From CAYZJB01 sp964602985 (GTDB lineage Bacteria; CLD3; SB21), in the NCBI GenBank assembly GCA_964602985.1, contig CAZRTJ010000016.1, forward strand, positions 1 through 64,000: 64,000 bases of DNA, in the 5' to 3' direction. The position numbers were made by a program, and so were the translations under genes. Positions 16,350 to 25,285 of the stretch are shown one piece after another (position 1 is the first letter of the stretch; each line of letters opens with the position of its first letter). Under the pieces are notes generated by a model that saw only the letters and a program-made list of their open reading frames with translations, searched no databases and was not told the origin of the DNA.

Positions 16350-17900
16350 TCACAACGGGATGTTGCCATGTTTCCTGGACGGATTGGAGTCCGACTTGTT
16401 TTGCAGCATGCGAAACGCTTTGATGACCTTGGGGCGTGTCAAATGCGGCTCGATCACATCGTCCACATACCCACGTTCTGCGGCATTGTACGGGTTTGCA
16501 AATTTGGTCTGGTACTCGTCGATCAGTTTCTGCTGGACGGTCTCGGGGTCCTTGGCGCTGTCAATTTCCTTCTTGAAGATGATTTCTACCGCTCCCTTGG
16601 CTCCCATCACCGCGATTTCCGCCGTGGGCCACGCGAGATTGACGTCACCCCGGACGTGTTTGGAATTCATCACGTCATACGCCCCGCCGTACGCTTTTCG
16701 GGTAATGATCGTAATCTTGGGGACCGTCGCTTCGCAGAAGGCATAAAGCAATTTCGCCCCGTGTTTGATAATCCCCCGCCACTCCTGATCGCTCCCCGGG
16801 AGGAATCCCGGTACGTCTTCAAATACGAGCAGCGGAATATTAAATGCGTCGCAGAATCGCACGAAACGAGCGGCCTTCATCGACGAATCAATGTCCAGCA
16901 CACCGGCCAGGACAGCGGGCTGATTGGCCACGATGCCGACGGAGCGCCCATCGAGGCGTGCAAAGCCGACCAGGATGTTTTGTGCGTACTCCTCATGCAC
17001 TTCAAAGAAATCTCCGTAGTCCACCACTTTCCGAATGACGTCGCGCATGTCGTAGGGTTTGTTTGGGTTGTCGGGGATCAGGGTGCGGAGGGCGTCGTCA
17101 CACCGGTCCACGGGATCGTCGCACGGGATCGGCGGAGTTTCCTCCATGTTGTTCGAGGGCAGAAAGCTGATCAGCTTTCGGATCTTCAGCAGACAATCCA
17201 GTTCATTCTCCGTCGCAAAATGGGCGACCCCGCTCTTGGTGGCGTGCGTCGTGGCCCCTCCCAACGCCTCGGAAGTAATTTCTTCGTGCGTGACGGTCTT
17301 GACCACGTTCGGTCCGGTGACAAACATGTAGGAGGTACTTTTCACCATCACAACAAAGTCCGTGATCGCCGGCGAATACACGGCGCCGCCTGCGCACGGG
17401 CCCATGATCGCCGAGACTTGCGGGATCACACCGGACGCCAGAGTGTTCAGCAGAAAAATGTCCGCATAGCCGCCCAGACTGACGACGCCTTCCTGAATTC
17501 GGGCTCCGCCCGAATCATTCAAGCCGATCACCGGGGCGCCCACCTTCATAGCCATCTCCATGACCTTCACGATCTTCTCGGCGTGCACCTCCGACAAACT
17601 TCCGCCAAAGACCGTAAAGTCCTGACTGAAAACAAACATCAATCGCCCGTCGATGGTACCGTACCCGGTCACCACGCCGTCCCCCAGCGGCCGGTCCTTG
17701 TCCAATCCGAAAGCAGAGGAACGATGCCGCGTAAGCATATCGATTTCCTCGAAACTGGATTCGTCCAACAGAAGATTGATCCGCTCTCTGGCAGTCAATT
17801 TCCCCTTCTTATGCTGGGCCTCGATCCGCTTGGCCCCGCCGCCCAGTTTCGCTTCTTCCTTGAGCCGTCTCAGTTCTGCTGCTTTGTGGTCATTCGACAT
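16350..17900 (-). CDS. pccB: Acyl-CoA (propionyl/methylmalonyl-CoA) carboxyltransferase beta subunit
   Basis: A 516-residue biotin-dependent carboxyltransferase. It passes CO2 between carboxybiotin and propionyl-CoA, or in reverse as a methylmalonyl-CoA decarboxylase (MmdA). The N-half carries GSLSEVHAEKIVKVMEMAM, the oxyanion-type loop DSGGARIQEGV and GPCAGGAVYSPAITDF; the C-half has FEDVPGFLPGSDQE and KAYGGAYDVMNSK. No biotin carrier, biotin carboxylase or decarboxylase membrane subunit lies nearby, so direction is open. It fits with the methylmalonyl-CoA mutase at 57845. Its start codon overlaps an ATG on the other strand, but the divergent glnE probably begins about 100 bases further on. 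Confidence 0.9.
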   Translation of the reverse strand: MSNDHKAAELRRLKEEAKLGGGAKRIEAQHKKGKLTARERINLLLDESSFEEIDMLTRHRSSAFGLDKDRPLGDGVVTGYGTIDGRLMFVFSQDFTVFGGSLSEVHAEKIVKVMEMAMKVGAPVIGLNDSGGARIQEGVVSLGGYADIFLLNTLASGVIPQVSAIMGPCAGGAVYSPAITDFVVMVKSTSYMFVTGPNVVKTVTHEEITSEALGGATTHATKSGVAHFATENELDCLLKIRKLISFLPSNNMEETPPIPCDDPVDRCDDALRTLIPDNPNKPYDMRDVIRKVVDYGDFFEVHEEYAQNILVGFARLDGRSVGIVANQPAVLAGVLDIDSSMKAARFVRFCDAFNIPLLVFEDVPGFLPGSDQEWRGIIKHGAKLLYAFCEATVPKITIITRKAYGGAYDVMNSKHVRGDVNLAWPTAEIAVMGAKGAVEIIFKKEIDSAKDPETVQQKLIDEYQTKFANPYNAAERGYVDDVIEPHLTRPKVIKAFRMLQNKSDSNPSRKHGNIPL

Positions 17901-17958
17901 GGATACCCGCCAAGTTACAGTGGAATCTCTTGAGATGCTTGTCTACTTTGACGGCAAG

Positions 17959-17987
17959 AAAGTAGGCAGATTTCTTACGATTTTCAA
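17959..17987 (-). promoter_or_regulatory. Candidate pccB promoter
   Basis: On the minus strand TTGAAA (17987-17982) and TACTTT (17964-17959) are 17 bases apart, about 58 bases before the pccB start. It lies in the ~100-base space between pccB and the glnE start chosen here. That supports the later glnE start. Confidence 0.45.
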
Positions 17988-18003
17988 TCCTCGTTTTCGA
18001 TCT

Positions 18004-20868
18004 ATGGCCGAGGTTCTCACCCATTGGTTGCGTTGTTTCGCGGATCCGATCCGCGCTGGCGAGCAATTACAGAAACTCTGCGCCGCGGCCGAGCCAAGCA
18101 CGCTGCGATTCGTGGAGCGGCTCCTCTCGGAGGCCGCCGCCACTCCGGATCCGGATCGCGTCCTTCATGCTTTTGAACGATTGGCGTCCAGCGTCATCGA
18201 TCGAACGTCTTTTTATCGCACATTGAGTGAGTATCCCCCGCTGACCGCGCGGCTGGTGAGGATCTTTCTGGCCAGCGAGCACCTATCCGATATCCTCTTT
18301 CGAGATCCGCAATTTGTTTCCCTCCTGATCAATCCCGAAAGCTCCTGTCGACCCATGTCCCGCGAGCAAATGGATATGGGTGTACATGCCATCCTGATCA
18401 ATTCGACCTATTCGAGTCGAAGGAAAATCGACGCTCTCCGCGGATGGAAAAGACAATGTCATCTGCGAGTCGGGATTCGGGATCTGATTCTGGATGAGAC
18501 GCTCGACGCGGTGGTTACGGAATTGAGCGATGTGGCAGATGCGATCGTGGAAGGAATGATGCATCTCTATGCGACCGACGCGCAACGACGCGCGATGACG
18601 GTAATCGCCCTCGGCAAGTGGGGCGGACGCGAGTTGAATTACAGCTCGGACATCGATCTCATGTTCCTATACGCCGAAGAGGGCGTCGACGAAGAAGGCC
18701 TGTCTAATCACGAAGCGTTTAATCGAATCGCCGAGAATCTCATGCGCAGTCTCAACGAAGTGACGCGCGAGGGTCGTCTCTATCGGGCGGATGCCCGTTT
18801 GAGACCGGACGGCGATTCCGGACCTCTCGCCCGATCGCTCGTCAGTTGTCTGCGGTACTACGAGTCCCGCGGCAAGCTGTGGGAAAGACAGATGCTGATC
18901 AAGGCAAGACCGTGCGCGGGTCAGAAGACCCTCGGCGAGCAACTGCTGCTCCAACTGCGCGCGTTTGTCTATCCGACCACGTTCTTCCGATCTCCTCTGG
19001 AGGAAATCGCCCGTATGAAATGGAAGATCGAAGAAGAAAAGTTGTCGGACGAATTGAATATCAAAATTGCCCCGGGCGGGATTCGGGATATCGAGTTCAT
19101 CTGCCAGGCCCTGCAGTTGATCAACGGCGGTCGGACGCAGGAGATCAGAACGCCGACCACGCTCACAGCGATTGACCGGCTGGAGCAGCACGACCTTTTG
19201 TCTCCGGAGGAGGCGGCACTCTTGCGACGTGCATATCGGTTGTTTCGTCGAATCGAACACTGCCTCCAGATCGAACGGGACATGCAGACGCACAGCGTCG
19301 ATCAAGACGAGAGAGAGCAAAGCCGTTTGGCATATGTTCTCGGATTCCCCTCTCGGGGCGAACTGATGTCCTGCATCCAGACAGAGCGGGACTCCGTTCG
19401 ACGTCACTTCGACAGCATGTTTGCAGCCAAATCCGTGTCGCCACACGGGCAGTCGCTGATTCAGGAGCACTGGGATGTCGAGGTGCGCTCGCTTCTTCAC
19501 CAAGCCCGGGTCGCTCCCAGTACACATGTTCAGCAAGTCTTGCGGCAACTGGCGTTTGGGCGATTCCCGAAACTGTATGACAATGCGACCCGGCGATTGT
19601 TTGAAAGCCTGCTGCCAAAGCTCCTCACGACGGTTGGCTACACCGCCTGTCCCGAAGAAGCTCTGTCACGATTCGAATCGATCGTCTACGCGTATGGCTC
19701 GACCGATTCGCTATACCGCGCCCTCACGGGGTCCGACTGGCTACTCGAATCGCTTGCTCATCTGTGTGCCTGCGGGCCGCACATGACGGCTCGCCTCGTC
19801 GATTCGCCAGACTTTACAGAACGTCTCATCACCGGTCTGCCTGCCTGGTTGGAGAAGCCGGCCGATCCCCCGGCGATGTCGTTTGACTCCCTCTACGACC
19901 TCAAGACCATGGAATGGCTGAGGCTGACGATCCTTCTGCTGTTATCCCGCATCGACATCGGCACTCTTCTTGATCAGCTCTCCCGCATCGCGGATCACTG
20001 TGTCAGGACATTGTGGGGAGAGGCACTGGGAAATTCCGATGGCCTCCTGATGGCCGCTCTTGGCAAATGGGGAGGCCGGGAAATCAGTTTCCGCTCCGAT
20101 TTGGATGTCGTCTTCATTTGTAGTGAAGACGCGGACTTGGAAGCGCTGCGTCCACAAGTTGAGGAATGGCTGAGCGCCGTACAGACATTCACTCCTCTGG
20201 GACGACTGTATGCGGTCGACGTGCGGCTGCGCCCGGAGGGAGAGAATTCTCCGCTCCTGGTCAGAGAATCGCGGTATGTGGAATACCTGGACACCCGCGC
20301 GGCGCTGTGGGAAAAGCAGGCCCTCTTGCGCTGGAGACCAGTCGCGGGTGACTTCACGATTGCAGACAGACTGCGGCCGACCATCGACGGGCATCGATCC
20401 CGACCGGTGACGGCGTTCGATCTGCGGGCTGTCCGTGCCATGCGCGAACGACAACTCCGGGAGAAAATACGCACGGTCAGCGACGCGCGACTCGATTACA
20501 AATTCGCAGCGGGGGGACTGTTGGAGCTTGAATACGCCGTGCAGGTGCTCCAAATGCACGTGGGGCGCCCCTCCACGATGTCCACGCTGGAGGCAATCGC
20601 GTCTCTCGAAGGTGTCCTCCCCTCATCCCTCACGCAGACGCTTCGCGAAAGTTATGTCTTCTATCGTGAGCTCGATATTTATTCCTATCTGGCCCTGGAG
20701 CGGACTTCGACACGCTTGCCTTCCGAACAGAAACAGATTGACATCCTCTCGGCCTTTTGCGATATTTCAAACGGATCAAGTCTCGATTTTCTTCTTTCTC
20801 AAACTCGCAAACAAACGGAAGAAGCTTGTCACAAAGCTTTGGAGATGTGTTATGAATCCCATCGTTGA
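18004..20868 (+). CDS. glnE: Glutamine synthetase adenylyltransferase/adenylyl-removase
   Basis: A 954-residue bifunctional enzyme, close to the 946 residues of E. coli GlnE. It adenylylates glutamine synthetase when nitrogen is plentiful and removes AMP when it is scarce. Two nucleotidyltransferase domains are visible: the N-terminal removase (LGKWGGRELNYSSDIDLMF; DARLRPDGDSGPLA) and the C-terminal transferase (LGKWGGREISFRSDLDVVF; DVRLRPEGENSPLL). Each has the G-x10-D-x-D metal site and is followed by a helical bundle. Earlier in-frame ATGs at 17899 and 17935 exist, but they would overlap or crowd the pccB promoter; none has a strong ribosome-binding site. No glnB or glnA is in the window. 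Confidence 0.9.
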   Translation: MAEVLTHWLRCFADPIRAGEQLQKLCAAAEPSTLRFVERLLSEAAATPDPDRVLHAFERLASSVIDRTSFYRTLSEYPPLTARLVRIFLASEHLSDILFRDPQFVSLLINPESSCRPMSREQMDMGVHAILINSTYSSRRKIDALRGWKRQCHLRVGIRDLILDETLDAVVTELSDVADAIVEGMMHLYATDAQRRAMTVIALGKWGGRELNYSSDIDLMFLYAEEGVDEEGLSNHEAFNRIAENLMRSLNEVTREGRLYRADARLRPDGDSGPLARSLVSCLRYYESRGKLWERQMLIKARPCAGQKTLGEQLLLQLRAFVYPTTFFRSPLEEIARMKWKIEEEKLSDELNIKIAPGGIRDIEFICQALQLINGGRTQEIRTPTTLTAIDRLEQHDLLSPEEAALLRRAYRLFRRIEHCLQIERDMQTHSVDQDEREQSRLAYVLGFPSRGELMSCIQTERDSVRRHFDSMFAAKSVSPHGQSLIQEHWDVEVRSLLHQARVAPSTHVQQVLRQLAFGRFPKLYDNATRRLFESLLPKLLTTVGYTACPEEALSRFESIVYAYGSTDSLYRALTGSDWLLESLAHLCACGPHMTARLVDSPDFTERLITGLPAWLEKPADPPAMSFDSLYDLKTMEWLRLTILLLLSRIDIGTLLDQLSRIADHCVRTLWGEALGNSDGLLMAALGKWGGREISFRSDLDVVFICSEDADLEALRPQVEEWLSAVQTFTPLGRLYAVDVRLRPEGENSPLLVRESRYVEYLDTRAALWEKQALLRWRPVAGDFTIADRLRPTIDGHRSRPVTAFDLRAVRAMRERQLREKIRTVSDARLDYKFAAGGLLELEYAVQVLQMHVGRPSTMSTLEAIASLEGVLPSSLTQTLRESYVFYRELDIYSYLALERTSTRLPSEQKQIDILSAFCDISNGSSLDFLLSQTRKQTEEACHKALEMCYESHR

Positions 20869-21268
20869 GCGGGACGACCAAAGGACGGGAATTCCGATCA
20901 TCGGCAAGGTGGCCGCGGGAACGCCGCGATTTTCCGAGTCGGTCGACCTTGGTTATCTGCATCACACGTCAACCCAATATGAATGGAATGACCGGGATGT
21001 TTTCGCGCTTCAGGTGTCCGGGGACAGCATGATCGAGGACGGCATTTACGATGGCAATTATATCGTGGTGCGCCACAGTACGGAATTCCGCAATGGGGAT
21101 ATCGTGATCGCGTACGTCGACGAAGAAGCGACCGTCAAACGCGCTTATCGCCGCGGAAGCAAGGTGATCCTGCAACCGGCCAATTCCGAGCTCCAGCCGA
21201 TCGAAATCAATCCTCACATCATGAGTTTTCGCGTAGGCGGTCGCGTGATCGACGTCGTGCGTCGGTAA
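20852..21268 (+). CDS. LexA/UmuD-type S24 self-cleaving peptidase without DNA-binding domain
   Basis: A 138-residue protein made only of the LexA C-terminal peptidase. The cleavage site is A22-G23 (KVAAGTPRF), the nucleophile is S59 (SGDSMIEDGIYDG) and the general base is K96 (EATVKRAY). The spacing matches UmuD (cleavage 24/25, S60, K97; 139 residues) almost residue for residue, while the sequence near the cleavage site looks more like LexA. There is no helix-turn-helix before it: upstream is glnE, which it overlaps by 17 bases. GGAG precedes the ATG. No umuC or other Y-family polymerase gene is in the window. It may be a UmuD-like mutasis factor or a truncated regulator. Confidence 0.88.
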   Translation: MNPIVERDDQRTGIPIIGKVAAGTPRFSESVDLGYLHHTSTQYEWNDRDVFALQVSGDSMIEDGIYDGNYIVVRHSTEFRNGDIVIAYVDEEATVKRAYRRGSKVILQPANSELQPIEINPHIMSFRVGGRVIDVVRR

Positions 21269-21299
21269 GTAGCAACTCTCCCATTCTCTCGTTATCTTG

Positions 21300-21326
21300 A
21301 TCCGATTCGATGAGTCGGATTTTTTT
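21300..21326 (+). terminator. Intrinsic terminator between the LexA/UmuD-like gene and nadE
   Basis: Bases 21300-21320 fold into a 9-bp hairpin (ATCCGATTC, loop GAT, GAGTCGGAT, one G-U pair) followed by seven T. The T-run ends exactly at the nadE ATG. It would end the glnE-peptidase transcript. Confidence 0.75.
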
Positions 21327-22952
21327 ATGAAAATAGCCCTCGCCCAGATCAATACCCGAGTCGGAGACATCGCTGGAAATACCTCCCGGATTGTCTCGTG
21401 TTTACACCGAGCCCGGACGGAATCGGTGGATCTGATTCTCTTTCCGGAATTGGCGATCATCGGCTATCCGCCGGAAGATCTTGTCGAAAAAAAGGCGTTC
21501 ATCCAAAAGAACCTGGACGCGCTGCAGACGGTCGCCGAACACTCGCGCGACTTGTCCGCCATCGTCGGTTTTGCGGATCCCAACACAACCGCGACCGGCC
21601 GTCCGACATTCAATGCGGCGGCGCTCCTCCAGGACGGGCACATCCGCGCCATCCGGCACAAGAGTCTCTTGCCGAATTACGATGTCTTTGATGAAATGAG
21701 GCACTTCGAGCCCGCCTCGTCCAATTCCATTATCGAGTGGAATGGACGCCGACTCGGCATTTCCATCTGCGAGGATGTGTGGAATGATAAGGACTTCTGG
21801 ACGAGGCCCATGTACCTTCACGATCCCGTCGAGGAACTCGCACGACAAGGCTGCGATTTCCTGATCAATATTTCCGCCTCTCCCTTCAGTCTGGGCAAGG
21901 CGGACCTGCGCGTGCGGATGTTTCAAAATTTTGCGAGAAAATATCGAATTCCCTCTGCCATGTGCAATCTCGTCGGCGGCAATGACAGCCTGATCTTTGA
22001 CGGATGCAGCTTTCTGATGGATGCGTCTGGAAATGTGACGGCGGCTCGGGCCTTCGAAGAAGACTGGGTGGTCGGCGATTTCCATCGGATGCAGAATAAC
22101 CCGTGGAAACTGTCGGAAGAAGAACAAGTGGTTGACGCGCTTCGCGTGGGCATCCGCGACTACATGAGCAAATGCGGTTTCCAGAAAGCCATTATCGGAT
22201 TAAGCGGCGGGATCGATTCCGCCCTGGTCGCCGCGCTGACCGCCGATGCTATTGGCCCGGAAAACGTGATGGGTGTGTCCATGCCTTCTCGATACTCATC
22301 GGACCATTCGATCGAAGATGCGAGACAACTTGCGGAAACCCTTCGTATTCGTTTCGAGGTAGTTCCGATCGAATCGATGTTCGCGGCCTTCTTGGAAAGA
22401 CTCGCACCTGTCTTTCGGGACGCCCCTGCGGACGTCACGGAGGAAAATCTGCAAGCGCGCATTCGCGGCAACATCCTGATGGCGCTATCCAACAAATGGA
22501 ACGCCCTGGTCCTCAGCACCGGCAACAAGTCTGAACTCGCCGTCGGATACTGCACGATTTATGGAGACATGTGCGGGGGTCTCGCGGTGATCAGCGACGT
22601 TCCAAAAACGATGGTCTACCGCGTGGCCAGGTGGATGAATCGAAACGGTGAGATCATTCCGACTCGAACGCTCACGAAGCCCCCGTCCGCCGAACTCCGG
22701 GCCAACCAAACGGACCAAGACACACTGCCCGATTACGAAACTCTCGACGCGGTCCTGCATTTGTACATCGAAGAATTGCTGGAAGAGGAAGAGATCGTCC
22801 ATCGGGGATTCGACCGGGGACTGGTTCAGAAGATACTGCGGTGGGTGGATCGCAACGAGTACAAGAGACGTCAGGCCGCACCGGGTCTTCGGATCACGAC
22901 CAAAGCCTTCGGATTTGGCCGCAGACTTCCCATTGCCCAGGGATGGCGATGA
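21327..22952 (+). CDS. nadE: Glutamine-dependent NAD+ synthetase
   Basis: A 541-residue two-domain enzyme that makes NAD+ from deamido-NAD+, ATP and glutamine. The N-terminal nitrilase-type glutaminase has its triad in LFPELAIIGYPPED (E), RHKSLLPNYDVFDE (K) and ISICEDVWND (C), channelling ammonia to the C-terminal synthetase. The latter shows the ATP-binding SGGIDSALVAALTADA and the NKSELAVGYCTIYGDM segment. The ATG directly follows a terminator T-run, and no ribosome-binding site is visible. An in-frame TTG at 21297 is unlikely because it lies in the terminator hairpin. It ends adjacent to the convergent anti-sigma gene. Confidence 0.95.
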   Translation: MKIALAQINTRVGDIAGNTSRIVSCLHRARTESVDLILFPELAIIGYPPEDLVEKKAFIQKNLDALQTVAEHSRDLSAIVGFADPNTTATGRPTFNAAALLQDGHIRAIRHKSLLPNYDVFDEMRHFEPASSNSIIEWNGRRLGISICEDVWNDKDFWTRPMYLHDPVEELARQGCDFLINISASPFSLGKADLRVRMFQNFARKYRIPSAMCNLVGGNDSLIFDGCSFLMDASGNVTAARAFEEDWVVGDFHRMQNNPWKLSEEEQVVDALRVGIRDYMSKCGFQKAIIGLSGGIDSALVAALTADAIGPENVMGVSMPSRYSSDHSIEDARQLAETLRIRFEVVPIESMFAAFLERLAPVFRDAPADVTEENLQARIRGNILMALSNKWNALVLSTGNKSELAVGYCTIYGDMCGGLAVISDVPKTMVYRVARWMNRNGEIIPTRTLTKPPSAELRANQTDQDTLPDYETLDAVLHLYIEELLEEEEIVHRGFDRGLVQKILRWVDRNEYKRRQAAPGLRITTKAFGFGRRLPIAQGWR

Positions 22953-23189
22953 TCAGGAAACCGATATGGCTTTGCGGATTTTCTCGATCAAGGTAGCGGG
23001 AACCTCCACACGATTGCCCTGCCCGGATTTCTCGCGGATGATCTGAACTAACTTCGCTTCAAACGCCACGTGATCCTTGCAACCCAGACACATCGAAATG
23101 TGCGACTGAAATTCTTCCAGTTCCTTGACGTTCAGCTCTCCGTCGATAAACGCATACACTTTGCGAATCACTTCATCACAGGGGATCAT
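22953..23189 (-). CDS. Zinc-finger (ZAS) anti-sigma factor
   Basis: A 78-residue soluble protein with the ZAS signature H-x3-C-x2-C (HISMCLGC) plus an N-terminal Cys (MIPCDEV). These four residues normally bind zinc. Such proteins hold an ECF sigma factor inactive; in the RsrA subgroup, oxidation of the cysteines releases it. It lies 37 bases after the ECF sigma gene on the same strand, as expected for a cognate pair. There is no membrane helix, so the signal is probably cytoplasmic, for example thiol stress. Confidence 0.85.
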   Translation of the reverse strand: MIPCDEVIRKVYAFIDGELNVKELEEFQSHISMCLGCKDHVAFEAKLVQIIREKSGQGNRVEVPATLIEKIRKAISVS

Positions 23190-23226
23190 CGTACCCTAAC
23201 TGCTTTCTTGTCGTGCATGCGACGAC

Positions 23227-23796
23227 TCACGTTGCCTTCTGTTTCGGTTTGACATATCCATATTCCACGGCGTACTCCCACAGAAATTTCTGCAGCATTT
23301 TCCTGCTTCGGAAAAGCCTCGACATGATCGTGCCAACCGGCACGTTGAGAATGTCCGCGGCTTCCTGGTAAGAAAACCCTTCGACATCGATCAGCAGGAC
23401 GACATCTCGAAACGCTTCCGGCAGGCGTTCGATCGCATTGCGAATGTCCTTTTCCAAAAACTGATTCAGAACGCTGTCGGGCGAATCGGTCAGACTCTCT
23501 GCGCGACTGTGCACCTGACTGTACATGGAGAATTCCTCCACATCGTCATACCCGGACGCAGTCGGATCCTTGGAAGAGCGGCGGTATTGCGAGATGTGCG
23601 TATTCACCAGAATCTTAAACAGCCACGCGCGAAGGTTTGTGCCCGGCTCAAATTGGTCAATCGATCGAAAGGCTTTGTAGAACACTTCTTGTACCAAGTC
23701 TTCGGCGTCCGCGGGATTGCGCGTCAAACGCAGCGCCGTATTATACAACGACTCTGTATGCGGCAAGGCCTGTGTTTCAAACTCGTGTGCCGTCAT
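23227..23796 (-). CDS. ECF-family RNA polymerase sigma factor
   Basis: A 189-residue sigma-70 family protein with only regions 2 and 4. Region 2 is NPADAEDLVQEVFYKAFRSI to NLRAWLFKILVNTHI; region 4 is IERLPEAFRDVVLLIDVEGF to AADILNVPVGTIMSRLFRSR. The linker is rather long and acidic. With the zinc-binding anti-sigma gene directly downstream it resembles the SigR/RsrA type of thiol-oxidative stress pair. A matching GGAAT-N18-GTT sequence lies just upstream, suggesting self-activation. Confidence 0.92.
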   Translation of the reverse strand: MTAHEFETQALPHTESLYNTALRLTRNPADAEDLVQEVFYKAFRSIDQFEPGTNLRAWLFKILVNTHISQYRRSSKDPTASGYDDVEEFSMYSQVHSRAESLTDSPDSVLNQFLEKDIRNAIERLPEAFRDVVLLIDVEGFSYQEAADILNVPVGTIMSRLFRSRKMLQKFLWEYAVEYGYVKPKQKAT

Positions 23797-23814
23797 CGGA
23801 TCGCTTTTGTACCT

Positions 23815-23840
23815 AACGAGTTACCCATTGATTTTATTCC
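23815..23840 (-). promoter_or_regulatory. Candidate ECF-type autoregulatory promoter
   Basis: On the minus strand GGAAT (23840-23836) and GTT (23817-23815) are 18 bases apart, the form recognised by SigR-like sigma factors. The predicted start is about 12 bases before the sigma gene ATG. Confidence 0.45.
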
Positions 23841-23903
23841 TCATCTCGGACTGCATCGATTCCTGCAAGACGCTCGAATGTAACGCTTTCCGCTTCCAGC
23901 CGC

Positions 23904-23933
23904 AAAGAAAAAGTCCCAACCTTAGATTGGGAT
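23904..23933 (-). terminator. Intrinsic terminator of the porin gene
   Basis: On the minus strand TCCCAA, loop TCTAAGG, TTGGGA, then CTTTTTCTTT. It begins 11 bases after the porin stop codon. Confidence 0.7.
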
Positions 23934-23943
23934 TACTCACGTG

Positions 23944-25023
23944 TCAGAAATTCACGGTCAGTTGAGTACGGAGGCCAAACCCCCACTTGCTGCCCTTCGC
24001 GGTGGATCGAGTAAATTCTGCGTTGGTCTGCAAACGGGTCTTTGAGCCGAATAAGAAGGCAGGCCCGGTCCGGACTTGCCAGGTTTCATCGTCGTCGACG
24101 CGGGAGTTCGGCTCCAGGTACGTGATTCCAACTCCGTATTCATACGCATCCAGCCCAGCCCACGCGTCATGGCGAGTCAGTTTGTTCTGCCACAACAACG
24201 TGGCATCCCCCGCGTGGAACAACCGGTCCTTCGTCGTACCGACTATCTTGCGGTCAAAGCTGCCAACGTACATGCCTCCCTCAGCGAGGAGTTTTGCGTC
24301 CCGAATGGGAATCGCTACCACACCGTCCAGTCCGGACATCCACGCGGAGCCTCGTGTATCGTTTGTGTCGATGCGATTGCCCAATCGGTTCAACGCGGCG
24401 GAAAAACCGATTTCAAATTCTTTTCGGATGGGAAGGTTCAATCTTCCGCTGAGCATCTTCCCGTTGTTGATGTAGGGTGTTCCCGCGACTGTCTTGGAAC
24501 GGCCGGCATCCTCTCTGCCACCCGAGCCTGACCCGTTGGAAAGATTGACAGCCAGCTGCGCGCTTGAGACTTTCCCATTGAGTTCCACGCCGATGTGTTG
24601 AGCGGACAGCAGGTTGACGACCAGAAATTCTGCGGCCAGGCTCCGTTCCACGAGCATCAATTTCCCCGACGACCTCAGTTCCTCCCGCCAGACAGGAATC
24701 TTGAACTGCCCCGCCCGCAACGTCCAGGAACCAAAGAGCAAGTCGACTTCGGCATCGAGGACGCGAGGCGAATTATCGCGCACTTCGAGTTGGACATCCG
24801 CACGCGTGAACTCGCTCGGCTGGGCGAGGAAACGCAGCCGGCCGCGTCGGATTCTCATCCCCTCGTTGGTGACGGGCGCGGACGAGCCGATCTCCCGGTC
24901 CCAATAATGCTGCACCTGCACGCGACCGCTAATCTGAATGGGCTTTTGTTCTTTCTTCGTCTCTCCGTCCTGCCCAAAAACACCGCTCGCCAATACTGCT
25001 GAAATCATCACAAACCTTCGCAT
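23944..25023 (-). CDS. Outer-membrane porin (phosphate-selective porin O/P-like)
   Basis: A 359-residue beta-barrel precursor. The start at 25023 has GGAG upstream and gives a signal peptide (MRRFVMISAVLASGVFG, then Q). The mature part opens with ISGRVQVQHYWDRE and GMRIRRGRLRF, typical of porin O/P-like proteins, then alternates amphipathic strands. It ends in Phe (LTVNF), the usual BAM recognition end. Substrate unknown. It is a single-gene unit with its own promoter and terminator. Confidence 0.82.
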   Translation of the reverse strand: MRRFVMISAVLASGVFGQDGETKKEQKPIQISGRVQVQHYWDREIGSSAPVTNEGMRIRRGRLRFLAQPSEFTRADVQLEVRDNSPRVLDAEVDLLFGSWTLRAGQFKIPVWREELRSSGKLMLVERSLAAEFLVVNLLSAQHIGVELNGKVSSAQLAVNLSNGSGSGGREDAGRSKTVAGTPYINNGKMLSGRLNLPIRKEFEIGFSAALNRLGNRIDTNDTRGSAWMSGLDGVVAIPIRDAKLLAEGGMYVGSFDRKIVGTTKDRLFHAGDATLLWQNKLTRHDAWAGLDAYEYGVGITYLEPNSRVDDDETWQVRTGPAFLFGSKTRLQTNAEFTRSTAKGSKWGFGLRTQLTVNF

Positions 25024-25069
25024 AACTGCTCCACTCCTTCGGGTATGTACTGAAACCGTTTGCCTATTC

Positions 25070-25098
25070 TCCATATGCACGCTATTTTCCTTTGCCAA
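25070..25098 (-). promoter_or_regulatory. Candidate porin promoter
   Basis: Minus strand TTGGCA (25098-25093), 17 bases, TATGGA (25075-25070), about 47 bases before the start. The remaining AT-rich stretch to 25285 shows no further feature I can support. Confidence 0.4.
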
Positions 25099-25285
25099 GC
25101 GTAACTGCCTTTCAACCGTTAACGTCCAGATAATAAAGAAAATATATTATCGCAATGTTATCTGATTCTTGTGATTACATTAAACACGAATATTCGTAAC
25201 AGTTTTCTATCTTCTATTTTACTTATCCTTCATAACTGCGAAATTTTTCGTTCATAAGATTCATGTTTTGCAGTGCAATAGAGAA

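Noticed and set aside
16368..17933. Long plus-strand open frame (521 codons) opposite pccB
   Set aside because: Antisense to a complete carboxyltransferase; composition rich in His/Arg/Asp as expected of a shadow frame.
17653..18003. Longer N-terminus for glnE
   Set aside because: It would run through the start of pccB and its promoter, and encodes low-complexity Ser/Arg-rich residues not found in GlnE.
20435..20851. Extended N-terminus for the LexA/UmuD-like protein, possibly hiding a DNA-binding domain
   Set aside because: The frame lies within glnE, encodes no helix-turn-helix, and the ATG at 20852 has a good ribosome-binding site.
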